Assembly: GCF_003584105.1 (NCBI RefSeq)
Contig: NZ_QXFO01000011.1
Span: 290,675 to 354,674 of the forward strand
From: Flagellimonas taeanensis
Lineage (GTDB): Bacteria > Bacteroidota > Bacteroidia > Flavobacteriales > Flavobacteriaceae
DNA: 64,000 nucleotides
Direction: 5' to 3'
Part shown: positions 38,621 to 49,500 of the stretch, piece after piece
Layout of the letters: each line of letters begins with the position of its first letter
Numbering within the stretch: position 1 is the first letter of the stretch
Made by a program: the position numbers and the translations under genes
Notes under the pieces: generated by a model
What the model was told of the DNA's origin: nothing
Seen by the model: the letters and a program-made list of their open reading frames with translations, nothing else
The model's database searches: none

Positions 38621-40528
38621 TTAAAAGTGATAGCGCACAAAGCCTTCCATGGCTTCATATTCGGCCATGCCCAGTGCGTTATATCGGTTTGCGGTTTCCT
38701 TGTTTCTTTGTTCGGCACGTTGCCAAAATTCCCGTTCATCATTGCCAGGGAACATGGCACTGTCCTTTTGGGACTGGTGCTTGAATATTGCAGTGATCTT
38801 CCTTGCCATGTCCTTGGGCCCAATCGGGATGGCCATCTCCATATCGGCGATGTCCCATTCTTGCCATGCACCCCTATATAGCCATACATAGCAGTTTCTG
38901 ATCCACTCCGCACGGTCGTCCACCAGTTTTTGAATGGCCTTGAATATGATATCGAGGCATACCCTGTGGGTGCCATGTGGGTCGGAAAGATCTCCTGCGG
39001 CAAAAATTTGATGCGGCTTTAATTTGTTGAGCAAGTCGTAAGTGATCTGCACATCTTCATCGGAAAGCGGTTTCTTTCTGACGGCTCCTGTTTCATAGAA
39101 CGGAAGGTTCTGGAAATGGGCATTCGCCTCGGGTACACCACAATACCTGCAGGCGGCCAAGGCTTCTCCTTTTCTGATCAGACCTTTGAACTGCTGTACC
39201 TCCGGACTATCCACTTGCCCGGGCTTTTTATTAGCGAGAAACTCTCGTACCTCCTTGAATTTTTTTCTCAGCTCCTTGTTGTCCTTTTGAACATCTGTGG
39301 CAAAATCGAGGAAACGTATCACCTCATCATCAAAAACAGCAATATTTCCAGAAGTTTGATAGGCTACGTGCACATGATGCCCCTGATCTACCAAGCGCAG
39401 TAGTGTTCCGCCCATGGAAATGACGTCATCATCTGGGTGTGGGCTGAAGATAAGCGATGTTTTTGGGTACGGTTCGGCCCTTTCGGGTCGCTGGCTGTCA
39501 TCTGCGTTGGGTTTTCCCCCAGGCCATCCCGTGATGGTATGCTGCAACTGGTTGAACACTTTCAGGTTGATCTGTTCCGCGGAACCTATTTCCGCAATGA
39601 GGTTGCCCATCCCATATTCGTTATAATCCTCGTTGGTCAGTTTCAAAATGGCTTTTCCCAGTTTTTCGGAAAGCCATATGGTAGCCGTTTTGATGAGTCT
39701 GTCGTCCCATTCGCACTCGGTGACCAGCCAAGGGGTCTTTATCCTGGTCAGGGAAGAGGCTGCCGCACTGTCCAATACAAAATCACAATTTTCGTGATGT
39801 TGTAGGAAGGTTGCCGGAACGGATTCCTTTATTTTGCCTTCCACGGCCTGTTGTATGATGTTGGATTTTCCTTCGCCCCAGGCCATCAAAATGATTTTTC
39901 TGGCCCCCATAATGGTTCCCACGCCCATGGTGATGGCCCTTTTGGGTACATTTTCCTCCCCAAAGAAATCACTGGCGGCATCCAACCTTGTTACCCGATC
40001 TAAGCGGATTAAGCGGGTTTTGCTATTGAGCGTGGATCCAGGTTCATTAAAACCTATGTGTCCTGTGCGTCCTATGCCCAAAATTTGGATATCCAGCCCT
40101 CCAACGTTCTTTATTTTTTCTTCGTAATCCTCACAATATTTCCTGACCTCTTCCATACCAAGGTCACCATTGGGGATGTGGATGTTGTCCGGTTCAATGT
40201 CGATATGATCGAAAAGGTGTTCCTTCATGAACCTTACATAACTGTGTATGGAACCTGGTTCCATGGGGAAATATTCATCCAGATTGAAAGTGATCACATT
40301 CTTGAAGCTCAATCTCCCTTCCTTATGGAACTGGACCAGATATTCATAAACCTTTATGGGCGTGGAACCTGTGGCAAGACCCAAAACGGCTTTTTTTCCT
40401 TCTTCCTGTTTCAGTTTGATAAGGCTTGCAATTTCATTGGCCACCGACAAAGATGCAGTGTTCGAATCCCGATGTATGATCGTATGGATTTTCTCGAATC
40501 TTAATTCTTCTTGATAAGGTTGGTGCAT
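38621..40528 (-). CDS. nagB: NagB glucosamine-6-phosphate deaminase fused to a PIG-L (LmbE) deacetylase
   Basis: A 635-residue two-domain protein. Residues about 10-280 are NagB: LGLATGSTPIKVYEYL, FNLDEYFPM (Asp84), and GIGRTGHIGFNEPGS. Residues about 355-620 are a PIG-L/LmbE deacetylase with an intact zinc site: SPHPDDDV (His364, Asp366, Asp367) and DPHGTH (His518, His521). NagB turns GlcN-6-P into Fru-6-P. PIG-L enzymes deacetylate GlcNAc derivatives, so the fusion could perform both steps after MurQ. The fusion occurs in other Bacteroidota; the deacetylase substrate is inferred. Confidence 0.93.
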   Translation of the reverse strand: MHQPYQEELRFEKIHTIIHRDSNTASLSVANEIASLIKLKQEEGKKAVLGLATGSTPIKVYEYLVQFHKEGRLSFKNVITFNLDEYFPMEPGSIHSYVRFMKEHLFDHIDIEPDNIHIPNGDLGMEEVRKYCEDYEEKIKNVGGLDIQILGIGRTGHIGFNEPGSTLNSKTRLIRLDRVTRLDAASDFFGEENVPKRAITMGVGTIMGARKIILMAWGEGKSNIIQQAVEGKIKESVPATFLQHHENCDFVLDSAAASSLTRIKTPWLVTECEWDDRLIKTATIWLSEKLGKAILKLTNEDYNEYGMGNLIAEIGSAEQINLKVFNQLQHTITGWPGGKPNADDSQRPERAEPYPKTSLIFSPHPDDDVISMGGTLLRLVDQGHHVHVAYQTSGNIAVFDDEVIRFLDFATDVQKDNKELRKKFKEVREFLANKKPGQVDSPEVQQFKGLIRKGEALAACRYCGVPEANAHFQNLPFYETGAVRKKPLSDEDVQITYDLLNKLKPHQIFAAGDLSDPHGTHRVCLDIIFKAIQKLVDDRAEWIRNCYVWLYRGAWQEWDIADMEMAIPIGPKDMARKITAIFKHQSQKDSAMFPGNDEREFWQRAEQRNKETANRYNALGMAEYEAMEGFVRYHF

Positions 40529-40582
40529 ATCTGGTAATCGTAGAGTGTTCTGGCAAAAAGACGAAACTTTTTCTCAAATATA

Positions 40583-40596
40583 TGCAAAAACATGCA
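40583..40596. promoter_or_regulatory. Operator-like dyad in the nagB promoter
   Basis: TGCA-N6-TGCA. On the minus strand it is followed directly by TATATTTG, a TAnnTTTG -7 box reading towards nagB, so the dyad occupies the promoter spacer. Its spacing and sequence match the dyad at 40643-40656, whose centre is exactly 60 nt away, in reversed orientation relative to its promoter. Confidence 0.65.
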
Positions 40597-40642
40597 AGAT
40601 TTGCCAAATATTGCTGTTATTTATAGATATAGTTCCAAAATC

Positions 40643-40656
40643 TGCATAGTTTTGCA
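40643..40656. promoter_or_regulatory. Operator-like dyad in the deoR-murQ promoter
   Basis: TGCA-N6-TGCA, extended by C and G to CTGCA-N6-TGCAG, followed by TATTTTG reading towards the regulator gene. Both dyads share TGCAT-N2-TTTTGCA when each is read towards its own promoter. Likely binding site of the DeoR-family protein encoded at 40713. Confidence 0.65.
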
Positions 40657-40712
40657 GTATTTTGCTGATATTGGTAATCTTTTTAGGATTTATTTAACTT
40701 TACCTACTGTAT

Positions 40713-41462
40713 ATGTTGAAAGAAGAAAGGCATCAGTTTATCCTCAATGAGGTTGGGGTTCACAATAGGGTATTGTTGACAGACATAGCCAATCTGCTCA
40801 ATGTTTCTGTGGATACCATACGAAGGGACATAAAGGAACTGCACAATGCCAAGCAGCTGAAGAAAGTACACGGAGGAGCAATTTCTTTGGGTTTCAACAA
40901 TTATAACCCCACTGGAAAAAAAATCTACTCTCTTGAAAAAAAATCTTTGATAGCAGAAAAAGCCTTGGGACTCATCAAAGAAGGGCAGGTGATTTTGCTG
41001 AGTGGGGGTACCACCAATTTGGAACTGGCAAGACGTTTGCCCTCAAAGATGGAATTGACCTGTTTTACCCCAAGTCTACCCGTGGCTGTGCAATTGCTGG
41101 GAAAAAGTAACATAGAGGTGATATTCATCGGGGGAAGGCTGTCACAGGATTCCCAAATAGCAATTGGGGGGAGTGCCATCAACATGCTGTCCGACATCAA
41201 AGTGGATATTTGTTTCTTAGGTACGAACTCCATCCATCCAACGGAAGGACTGACGGAATTTGATTGGGAAATCGTACAAATGAAAAAAGCCATGATCCAT
41301 AGTGCCCGTAAGGTAGTATCGCCTTGCATATCGGAAAAAATCGGTTCATTGCAGCGGTACAGGATATGTGGTGTGGAAGAAATCGATGCCCTGATAACGG
41401 AATTGGAACCATGGGACAGCAAACTTGATGCATTTAAGAATATGAACATACAATTATTGTAA
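40713..41462 (+). CDS. DeoR/GlpR family transcriptional regulator of amino-sugar recycling
   Basis: A 249-residue DeoR-type repressor. The N-terminal winged helix is LKEERHQFILNEVG with VSVDTIRRDIKELHNAKQLKKVHGGA. The C-terminal DeoRC sensor domain has LLSGGTTNLELARRLP, IGGRLSQDSQIAIGGSA and the FLGTN ligand-site segment. Such sensors bind phosphorylated sugars; an amino-sugar phosphate is likely here. It is divergent from the nagB fusion and 2 nt before murQ. Two matching dyads in the intergenic region suggest control of both promoters. Confidence 0.92.
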   Translation: MLKEERHQFILNEVGVHNRVLLTDIANLLNVSVDTIRRDIKELHNAKQLKKVHGGAISLGFNNYNPTGKKIYSLEKKSLIAEKALGLIKEGQVILLSGGTTNLELARRLPSKMELTCFTPSLPVAVQLLGKSNIEVIFIGGRLSQDSQIAIGGSAINMLSDIKVDICFLGTNSIHPTEGLTEFDWEIVQMKKAMIHSARKVVSPCISEKIGSLQRYRICGVEEIDALITELEPWDSKLDAFKNMNIQLL

Positions 41463-41464
41463 TA

Positions 41465-42280
41465 GTGATAGAAAAGCACATAAAGATTACCGAGGAACCG
41501 TCTTTGTACGACCGATTGGATGAAATGAAGACTTTGGACATTGTGGCCAATATAAACAATGAGGACAAGAAAGTAGCGGATGCCGTGGAATTGGTTTTGC
41601 CCCAAGTGGCCCAAGTCGTAGATGAGACCGCAAAGCGTTTTGAAAAAGGGGGTAGACTGTTCTATATCGGTGCCGGCACCAGTGGACGGTTGGGAATCCT
41701 TGATGCTTCCGAAATACCGCCTACTTTTGGAATGCCCTATGACAGGGTCATCGGTCTCATCGCAGGAGGGGACAGTGCCATACGCAAGGCCGTTGAATTT
41801 GCCGAGGACGATATGGAGCAAGCTTGGAAAGACCTTCAGGAATATAACATTACCAAAAACGATGTCCTGATCGGTATAGCGGCTTCAGGGACAACTCCTT
41901 ATGTGTTGGGAGGTATTGCCGATGCAAAAAAGCATGGAATCTTGACCGTGGGCATCACCAACAATCCAGGATCGCCTTTGGCAACGGATACGGACATTCC
42001 GATAGAGGTTAATGTGGGCCCTGAATTTTTGACCGGAAGCACCCGAATGAAAAGCGGGACCAGCCAGAAGTTGGTACTCAATATGATTTCCACGGCGCTG
42101 ATGATACGCATTGGTCGTGTAAAGGGCAATAAAATGGTGAACATGCAGCTCAGTAACACCAAATTGGTAGACCGCGGAACCCGCTATATTATGGAAGAGC
42201 TGGGGCTGAACTATGACGAAGCTGAGAAGGCATTGATAAAGTACGGTTCCGTAAAACGGGCCATAGATGCATTGAAATAG
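41465..42280 (+). CDS. murQ: N-acetylmuramic acid 6-phosphate etherase
   Basis: A 271-residue SIS-domain etherase: FYIGAGTSGRLGILDASEIPPTFG, VIGLIAGGDSAIRKAVEFAEDD (with the catalytic Glu region), and KLVLNMISTALMIRIGRVKGNKMVNMQ. It removes D-lactate from MurNAc-6-P to yield GlcNAc-6-P. The gene starts with GTG two bases after the regulator, forming a regulator-etherase operon. It takes the product of AnmK, encoded across the island, and feeds the NagB fusion. Confidence 0.97.
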   Translation: MIEKHIKITEEPSLYDRLDEMKTLDIVANINNEDKKVADAVELVLPQVAQVVDETAKRFEKGGRLFYIGAGTSGRLGILDASEIPPTFGMPYDRVIGLIAGGDSAIRKAVEFAEDDMEQAWKDLQEYNITKNDVLIGIAASGTTPYVLGGIADAKKHGILTVGITNNPGSPLATDTDIPIEVNVGPEFLTGSTRMKSGTSQKLVLNMISTALMIRIGRVKGNKMVNMQLSNTKLVDRGTRYIMEELGLNYDEAEKALIKYGSVKRAIDALK

Positions 42281-42282
42281 GG

Positions 42283-43443
42283 TTATCTGGGAAGCAACCG
42301 ATAGATGCCCTTGCCCTCTATCCCTACATAAATGTAGCCGTCCGGGCCTTGCCGCACGTTGCGTACCCGTCCCATACCGTCCAATAGTTTTTCGCGGTAC
42401 ACCACTTTGTTGTTCTTGATTTCCAACCGTTCCAAATATTGAAACGCCAAGGAGCCAACCAAAAGACTGTTTTTCCAGTTAGGGTACCTATCAGAGGTGA
42501 CAAAAGCCAATCCGGAAGGGGCTATGGAAGGAGTCCATTGGTATAGAGGCTGTTCCATTCCTGGCCGTGAAGTCTCATCGGTTATTTTGGTGCCACTATA
42601 ATTGATGCCGTAGGTGACCACGGGCCAACCATAGTTTTTGCCTTTTTGTATGATATTGATTTCATCACCGCCCCTAGGGCCATGTTCGTGCTCCCATAAC
42701 TGTCCGGTTTCTGGGTGGAGCGCCAGTCCCTGTGGGTTTCGATGGCCGTAGCTGTAGATGGCTGTCTTGGCACCGTCTTTGTCAACGAACGGGTTGTCCT
42801 TGGGAACCCGTCCATCATCATGTAGACGATAGATTTTGCCACCGTCCCTTGTAATGTCCTGTGGGTTCACATCCCGATCACCGCGCTCACCAATGGAAAA
42901 GAACAGGTAGCCGTCCTGGTCGAACTCTAACCGTGATCCAAAATGTTGGCCTTTGGTCGTATTGGGGACCGCTTTGTAGAGCAATTGTTTTTGTACAAGT
43001 TTGGTATCGGAAAGCTTGGCCCGCATAATTGCGGTATTGCCACCTTTACTATCGCCCTCACTTGAGGCATAGGAAAAGTAGATCCATCCATTTTTTTTAT
43101 AATCGGGGTGCAGTTCTATGTCCATCATACCGCCCTGTCCCCGGTTGTAGACCTCGGGTGCATTGCCAACTTCAACCTTTTTTCCTGATCTATATAAAAT
43201 TAATTTCCCTGATTTTTCGGATATCAGGATGTCATTGTTGGGAAAAAAGACCAGGCCCCACGGGTTTTGAATTCCATCCACTACAATTTCAGATGTAAAA
43301 TCCGTATTATTTGTAAGATTTATCTTGGAATTTGAATTTTGGGCACAGGACGTATTGAGCAGTACAACGAAAAAATAGGGAAATAAGGTACTTTTTTCTA
43401 TAATTTTACGTTGAAATAACAGATTTAATAGACGAACGGTCAT
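42283..43443 (-). CDS. PQQ-dependent sugar dehydrogenase (soluble aldose dehydrogenase type)
   Basis: A 386-residue beta-propeller of the GSDH/SGNDH family: NPWGLVFFPNNDILISEKSGKL, GGMMDIELHPDYKKNGWIYFSY, HFGSRLEFDQDGYLFFSIGERGDRDVNPQ, HRNPQGLALHPETGQLWEHEHGPRGGDEINII. The N-terminus is long and hydrophobic with a lipobox-like LLNTSCAQ at about residue 33, so it is probably an exported lipoprotein. It oxidises aldoses with PQQ or serves as a sugar-binding propeller; no PQQ synthesis genes are nearby. It is convergent with murQ, with a 2-nt gap. Confidence 0.9.
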   Translation of the reverse strand: MTVRLLNLLFQRKIIEKSTLFPYFFVVLLNTSCAQNSNSKINLTNNTDFTSEIVVDGIQNPWGLVFFPNNDILISEKSGKLILYRSGKKVEVGNAPEVYNRGQGGMMDIELHPDYKKNGWIYFSYASSEGDSKGGNTAIMRAKLSDTKLVQKQLLYKAVPNTTKGQHFGSRLEFDQDGYLFFSIGERGDRDVNPQDITRDGGKIYRLHDDGRVPKDNPFVDKDGAKTAIYSYGHRNPQGLALHPETGQLWEHEHGPRGGDEINIIQKGKNYGWPVVTYGINYSGTKITDETSRPGMEQPLYQWTPSIAPSGLAFVTSDRYPNWKNSLLVGSLAFQYLERLEIKNNKVVYREKLLDGMGRVRNVRQGPDGYIYVGIEGKGIYRLLPR

Positions 43444-43554
43444 TTTTAGAAAATCATTTGCCGTAAGATAAACAGAATTTTATAAGTATAGACATTTACA
43501 ACTTAGAATATTAAGGTCCCAAATCTGACATATTCTGCTAACAAGACTTAACCT

Positions 43555-46500
43555 ATGCTTCCTCAAAAAACAAGGCATTTGCTATATGCCGTGTTGCTGG
43601 TGTTCATATCAATCTTTGGTTCCACGGTATTAGCAAAAACAGACGTCAAAAACATTTTGACAAGAATTGTGTCCACCGTATCCGCAGCAAATGCTGGAGA
43701 GGGAGAGGTGGTTTCCCCTCCAGAGATGCCATTGGCTACAGAAGTGATCTTTGCCCCGGCAAGTGCCAGTATGTTTGCGACCATTATACAGGGGAGCGAT
43801 CAACAGGTCGTTTGCCCAAACGATGGAAGCACACTGGCTAAATTCTTCCTATGCGGAACCAGTGATGTCAGGACCTTGAGCCTGAGCCAATCGGGCAGTG
43901 CCTACCAATGGCAACAGTTGGACCCCAATAGTTGTGCCCCTACCGTGGTGGATGATTGCCCTACCATAAATGCTGCCTGTACATGGAACACGGTAGGTAC
44001 GGGACCCACTTATGACCTTTCGACAGCAGGGGAATTCAGGGTAAGGGTAAACTCTGGACAATACTATTATTTTAAATCGACACTCAACCCCTTGAACCCA
44101 CAATTGATCAAGGAGGACATTGTTTGTGGAAATCCGGGCAGGGTAGAAGTGACCAATGTTCCTGCAGGTTACGAGTATAGTTTGAACAGTCCTGCCGGGC
44201 CTTATCAAGATACTCCCTATTTTGATATCACTACACCAGGAACCTACAGGGTATATGTACGTTTGAAGAACGTTTCGGCCAGTGCCTGTATTTTTCCATC
44301 AAATCCAGTAACTGTGAACGATCTTGACATCAATGTAGATGTGACCGCCAATGATATTCTCTGCAGCGGGGAACTGGGAAGTATAGATGTTCAGGTTTCT
44401 GGCGTACCTGGATTCTATACCTATCGTTTGGTGAAGAACGGTGTGACCGTGGATACTTTTGGCCCCAACGGGTCCGATTCCTATACATTTGCCAACGTAA
44501 GCCCTGGAACGTACAGCATTCGGGTGGAGACCAACAATTGTTCAGAGACCGTTACGAATGATATCAATGGTGATCCCATAGTGATAGGTGGTGGTATAAG
44601 TCCATTGGCCGTTTCGGCCACTGCATCGGATAGTTTTGGATGTGGCGCCACTTCGGTGAATGTCAATTTGACTACTTCAGGTGGAACCGCTCCCTATCGT
44701 TTCAGTGTGGATGGAGGTCCTTTCGGTTCAACTTATTTGGGCAGCACCAGCTTTTCTGTGACCACAGCGGGAACCTACTCCATTTTGGTGGAAGATGCCA
44801 ATGGTTGCCAACGAAGTGCTTCCGTGGATGTTCCCAATATTCCCCCGCCTATTTTTAACATCACCGAAGAAGACGCCAATTGTGGTGGCGCCAACGATGG
44901 AAGGGTCACTATCAATGTGACCAATGGATTTGGGTATGAGATTGAATACAGCATCAACAATGGGGCAACCTTTCAGATAAGCAATGTGTTCTCCAATTTG
45001 GCCCCAGGCTCTTACGATGTGGTGCTGCGGTACGAACAGGATTCGTTTACCTGTACCACAACACCACAAACGGCCACTGTGGGTACTCCATCAACCATAA
45101 CAGCATCCGCCAATCCGGATTTTCTACCCACTTGTGGCAATGAAAATGGGGGACAGATCACCATTTCCGGCGTGTCGGGAGGAACCGCTCCCTACGAGTA
45201 CAGTATTGGAGCAGGTTTTGGAGCCAATAATGTGTTTCCAAATTTGGGCGTGGGTAGTTATACGCCCATGGTCAGGGATGCCAATGGATGTGTAGAGGCA
45301 CTTCCCAATATTGTGTTCAATGCGTTGAACAAGCCCACCAACCTGGATTTCAGTATCTCCAGTTTGGACTGTATCACTACCACCGCTTCTTTGGATCTGA
45401 CCGTTACAGGTGGAACGGGACCATATACCTACGAGATCATTGCCCCATCGGCAAGTGCCATCAACAATGGCAACAACAATACCTTTACCGGATTGGGACT
45501 GGGAACTTATACTTTTAGGGTCACTGATAATGAGGGTTGTTCCTATGATGAGAACTACGCTATTACCGATATCAGTTCCATCGGTGTGCAGGCCCAACAG
45601 ACAAGAGTGGTTACCTGTGTTGGTGATTCGGATGGGGAAGGTCGCTTTTTGGTGGATGGATTCAATTCAACCTATAGCTACAGTATAGATGGAGGCCCAG
45701 TTTTTACTGCTCAGAACGGAAGCATCATTCCGGTTACGAACTTGACCGCCGGAAGTTATGTGATTTCCGTGACCGATGAAGAGACCAACTGTACAGATAC
45801 AGCCACTTTGATCATTGAAGAACCATCAACTGCGTTTGATATTACTGGTTTGAACGTAACGGACATGAGCTGCCAGAATGGGAACATTGGAGCGGTCCAG
45901 ATCAATACCGTTGGGGGATGGGGCGGTAACCGATACACCTTGATCCAACCCGATGGTTCCACAAGAGGACCAAAAAGTGGAAGCACGTTCTCCAATCTTT
46001 CCTTGGATGGGACCTATCAAGTGATTGTCGCCGATGCCAATGGATGTGAGGTTACCGACAGTTTTATCCTTACAAGATTGGATGCACCTACGCTCACGTT
46101 GGACAACGGAGCCTCGGATTTCTGTTATGACAATTTTACCGCGGCCACCTTGGCCGTGAATGCGGCAGGCGGATTGGCCCCGTACCGTTATAGAATCAAT
46201 GGAGGGCCATTGGGGGCCAGTAACAGCTTTTCCGGACTCACTCCAGGAACCTATACCATTGAAGTGGTGGATGCCAACGACTGTCGCGATACGGTCACCG
46301 CTACGATTCAGCCTCAGGTCATGGCCAATGCCACGATTACCCAGGAACTGGATTGTGGAACACCTTTTGGTGCAATACAAGTCAACATTAGCAACGGATA
46401 TACCTCCGGGGGCAACTACGATATCTATGAGGTAAGTATCAATGGAGCTCCTTACACTTCGGATAACAACAATATAACAGGGGACTCGTTTGTGTACAAT

Positions 46501-49500
46501 ATTCCCAACGATGGTTCCATCATTTCGGATACCACCTTTCAGTTTTTGATTACCGATAGCCGCGGATGTACCACACAATCGAACATGGTCACCATGTCAC
46601 CTCCGGAGACCATAGCAGGGTCTGTAGTGGGTACGGATACCCAATGTGGGGACAATACCAGTGGCATCGTGGAGTTGGTTCCCGACACCACACAAGGTAT
46701 TCCACCGTATGAGTACAGTAATGACAATGGGGCAACCTTCAGCAGCCAGAATATCTTTTCGGGTTATGGACCTGGAATACACGGAGGGTTTGTCATCCGC
46801 GATAGTAGGGGGTGTGTGAGCCCGGCCTATACCGTGACCATCGGTGCCAGCGATCCTTTGGATGCCACTGCAACGCCTACCGATGCGATTTGCTTGTCGG
46901 GAGCGATCGATGGAAGAATAGCGGCATCCATCAGCAATGGTGTTGCGCCTTTTGATTATGTATTGGTGGATGAATTTGGGGGAACAGTGGCTTCATCGAT
47001 AGGAACCACCAGTACTTCGGTAAACTTTACCGATCTATCCACAGGCAACTATACCCTGATCACTACCGATGCCCAAGGTTGTGAGGACCGAGATCCCGTA
47101 GTGATTGACCAAAACACCTTGTTCTTAACCCCATTGGATGCACCTCCAGCCAATTGTACGGATCCTTTCCTTTCTTATAGGGTTCAGGCAGGTGGAGGGG
47201 CAGCACCCTACGAATTTCGTTTGGTGGGAGACCCGGTTTTCGTTCCTGCCAATGTAAATGGAGTTGATATCCATGATTTTTCTGCGGTAGTAACATTTGG
47301 GGTTACTTACTTTGTTGAGGTTAGGGATGCCAATGGTTGTACTTATATTGAAGAAATAACCCCAATAACAACACCAACCCCAGTCAATGTTACTGCAACT
47401 GCTACAACAGCTTCGTGCAGTGTGGCAGGAAGTGGGGCCATTGATTATGAGGTTTCTGGATTGCCAAACAATCCAGGCAATTTTACAGTCACCCTTCAAA
47501 ATACGGACACAGGGGCTACCATTTCTGGTCCTACGACGTATAACAATGAAACGCTTCCTTTTTCGGATAGCTTTACAGGATTGGCTCCAGGGAATTATCA
47601 AATCATTGTAAATGATACAGATACTGGATGTAGTGGAAGTACTTTGGCCTTTATTGATATCACTGCTGTTTCCATAGCCATCGACAACTTTGTGGAGGCC
47701 ACGTGTAATGCTGGTGCTTTGGTGACTGTTAGAGGCTTTGGAAGCACAGGTCCGTACACCTATGCCTATGTGCCTTCTGGAGACCCAGCACCGACAACAT
47801 TTGTGCCGGAAACCACTTTTGAGGTTCCTGGGCCTTACCCCACAACGTATGATTTCTACGCCCAAGATGCCAACGGTTGTACCGCTTTTACCACGCTTGC
47901 AGTGACCCAAGAGGCCGGAGTTCCGGACCCAATGATCGATGTGGTGAACCAATGTACGGCCACAAGTGGGTATCAAATCAATATTGTATCGCCGATTACT
48001 TCGGGTCCTGAACCGGAAAATACGTTCCAGTACAACATCGGAAGTGGTTACCAGACAGGAGGTACCTTTATTGTGCCCAACCCTGGCACCTATGTGATCA
48101 CGGTTCGGGATGGAAACGGCTGTACCAATACCGTCACCGCGGAAGTATTCGATTTCTTTGCCATTACGGCCGATGCCACCTCTTTCCCTACTTGTAATGC
48201 AGGGGATGGGGTCATCACTGTGAACACCACTGGGGGTAGTGGGAATTTTCAATACCAATTGAGGGATGCCCTCACTTTGACAGATATTGGCTCACCACAG
48301 TTGAATAACAACGAATTTACCGGTGTGATGCCCGGAAATTATAATATTCTGGTAACGGATTTGGATTCTAACACGTCCCCATTGTGCTCGGATGAGGCCG
48401 AAGTCATCGTGTCCACAGTGGATACACCTGTGATTGCGGGCACGCCCAGTAGCCATGTGACCTGTAATGGGGCCGATAACGGTACCATATCGGTGGAGCT
48501 TCAACCCGGTACGGATACCGATACGCCAATAAATTATATCCTGTATGATAGTAGCTCAAACATAGTTGCTGGTCCGCAAGGCTCCTCCGTTTTTGATAAT
48601 TTGCCACCGGATACCTACTTAGTTGAAGTCGTTTCGGATAGAGGATGTACAAACTCAGTTGGCGGTATTGTTATTGATGAGCCAACAGAATTACAGGCCA
48701 CTGCAATACATACCGAGTTCAGCTGTAACCCGTCCAGCAATCAGTTCAGTACGGCGACCATAACCATTTACACCGATACCAATGGTGATGGTACTGGCAC
48801 TGCGACCGGAACAGGCCCTTACACCTATAGTATGAACGATGGTACCCCACAGTTTGATGGTACCAATTTCCAGACCAGCAATACTTTTGAAGTGATCGAT
48901 AATGGCACCAATCAGACCATTACCCTCACTGCCCGTGACTACAATGGTTGCGAGGAAACGTCAACCATAACCATCAACAGCCCGACGGACATCACTTTTA
49001 GCTATAATGTGAACCCGATCACTTGTGATGCTTCAGGAACGGGAGTAAGTCCAGGGTCCATTGACATCATCATCAATGAAGGTCCAGGGGATTATCAAGT
49101 TGAGATTTTGCCTTTAGGTTCTGAACCAGCAAGAAGTTCTGGGGGGAGTGACCGTGTAACTTGGGATATAGCCACTCCCGGTGACTATATCTTTGCCGTG
49201 ACCGATGTGGGCAGTGGCGGATGTACCTATTTGACCACGACCATCAACATGCCCGAATACAATACCATTGAAGCTCTGATCGCCGAAGTCGAACCCGTGA
49301 CCTGTTTTGATGGAAGAGATGGTTCCATAAGCTTGCAAATCAACAACTACAATGGTGAGTACAATTACGAGGTGTTCACACGCGATAATACCGGAGTGGA
49401 AACTTCAACGGGGGTTACCGGAACTTTTGATACCGATGCGCCCATCAATACCCCAGAACTTATCGAAAATGTGCCGGCAGGTAACTTGGTAGTCCGTATC

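Noticed and set aside
47125..48258. A 377-codon open frame antisense to the giant surface-protein gene
   Set aside because: Composition rich in Cys, Arg and Ile with no recognisable domain; it mirrors the repetitive coding strand.
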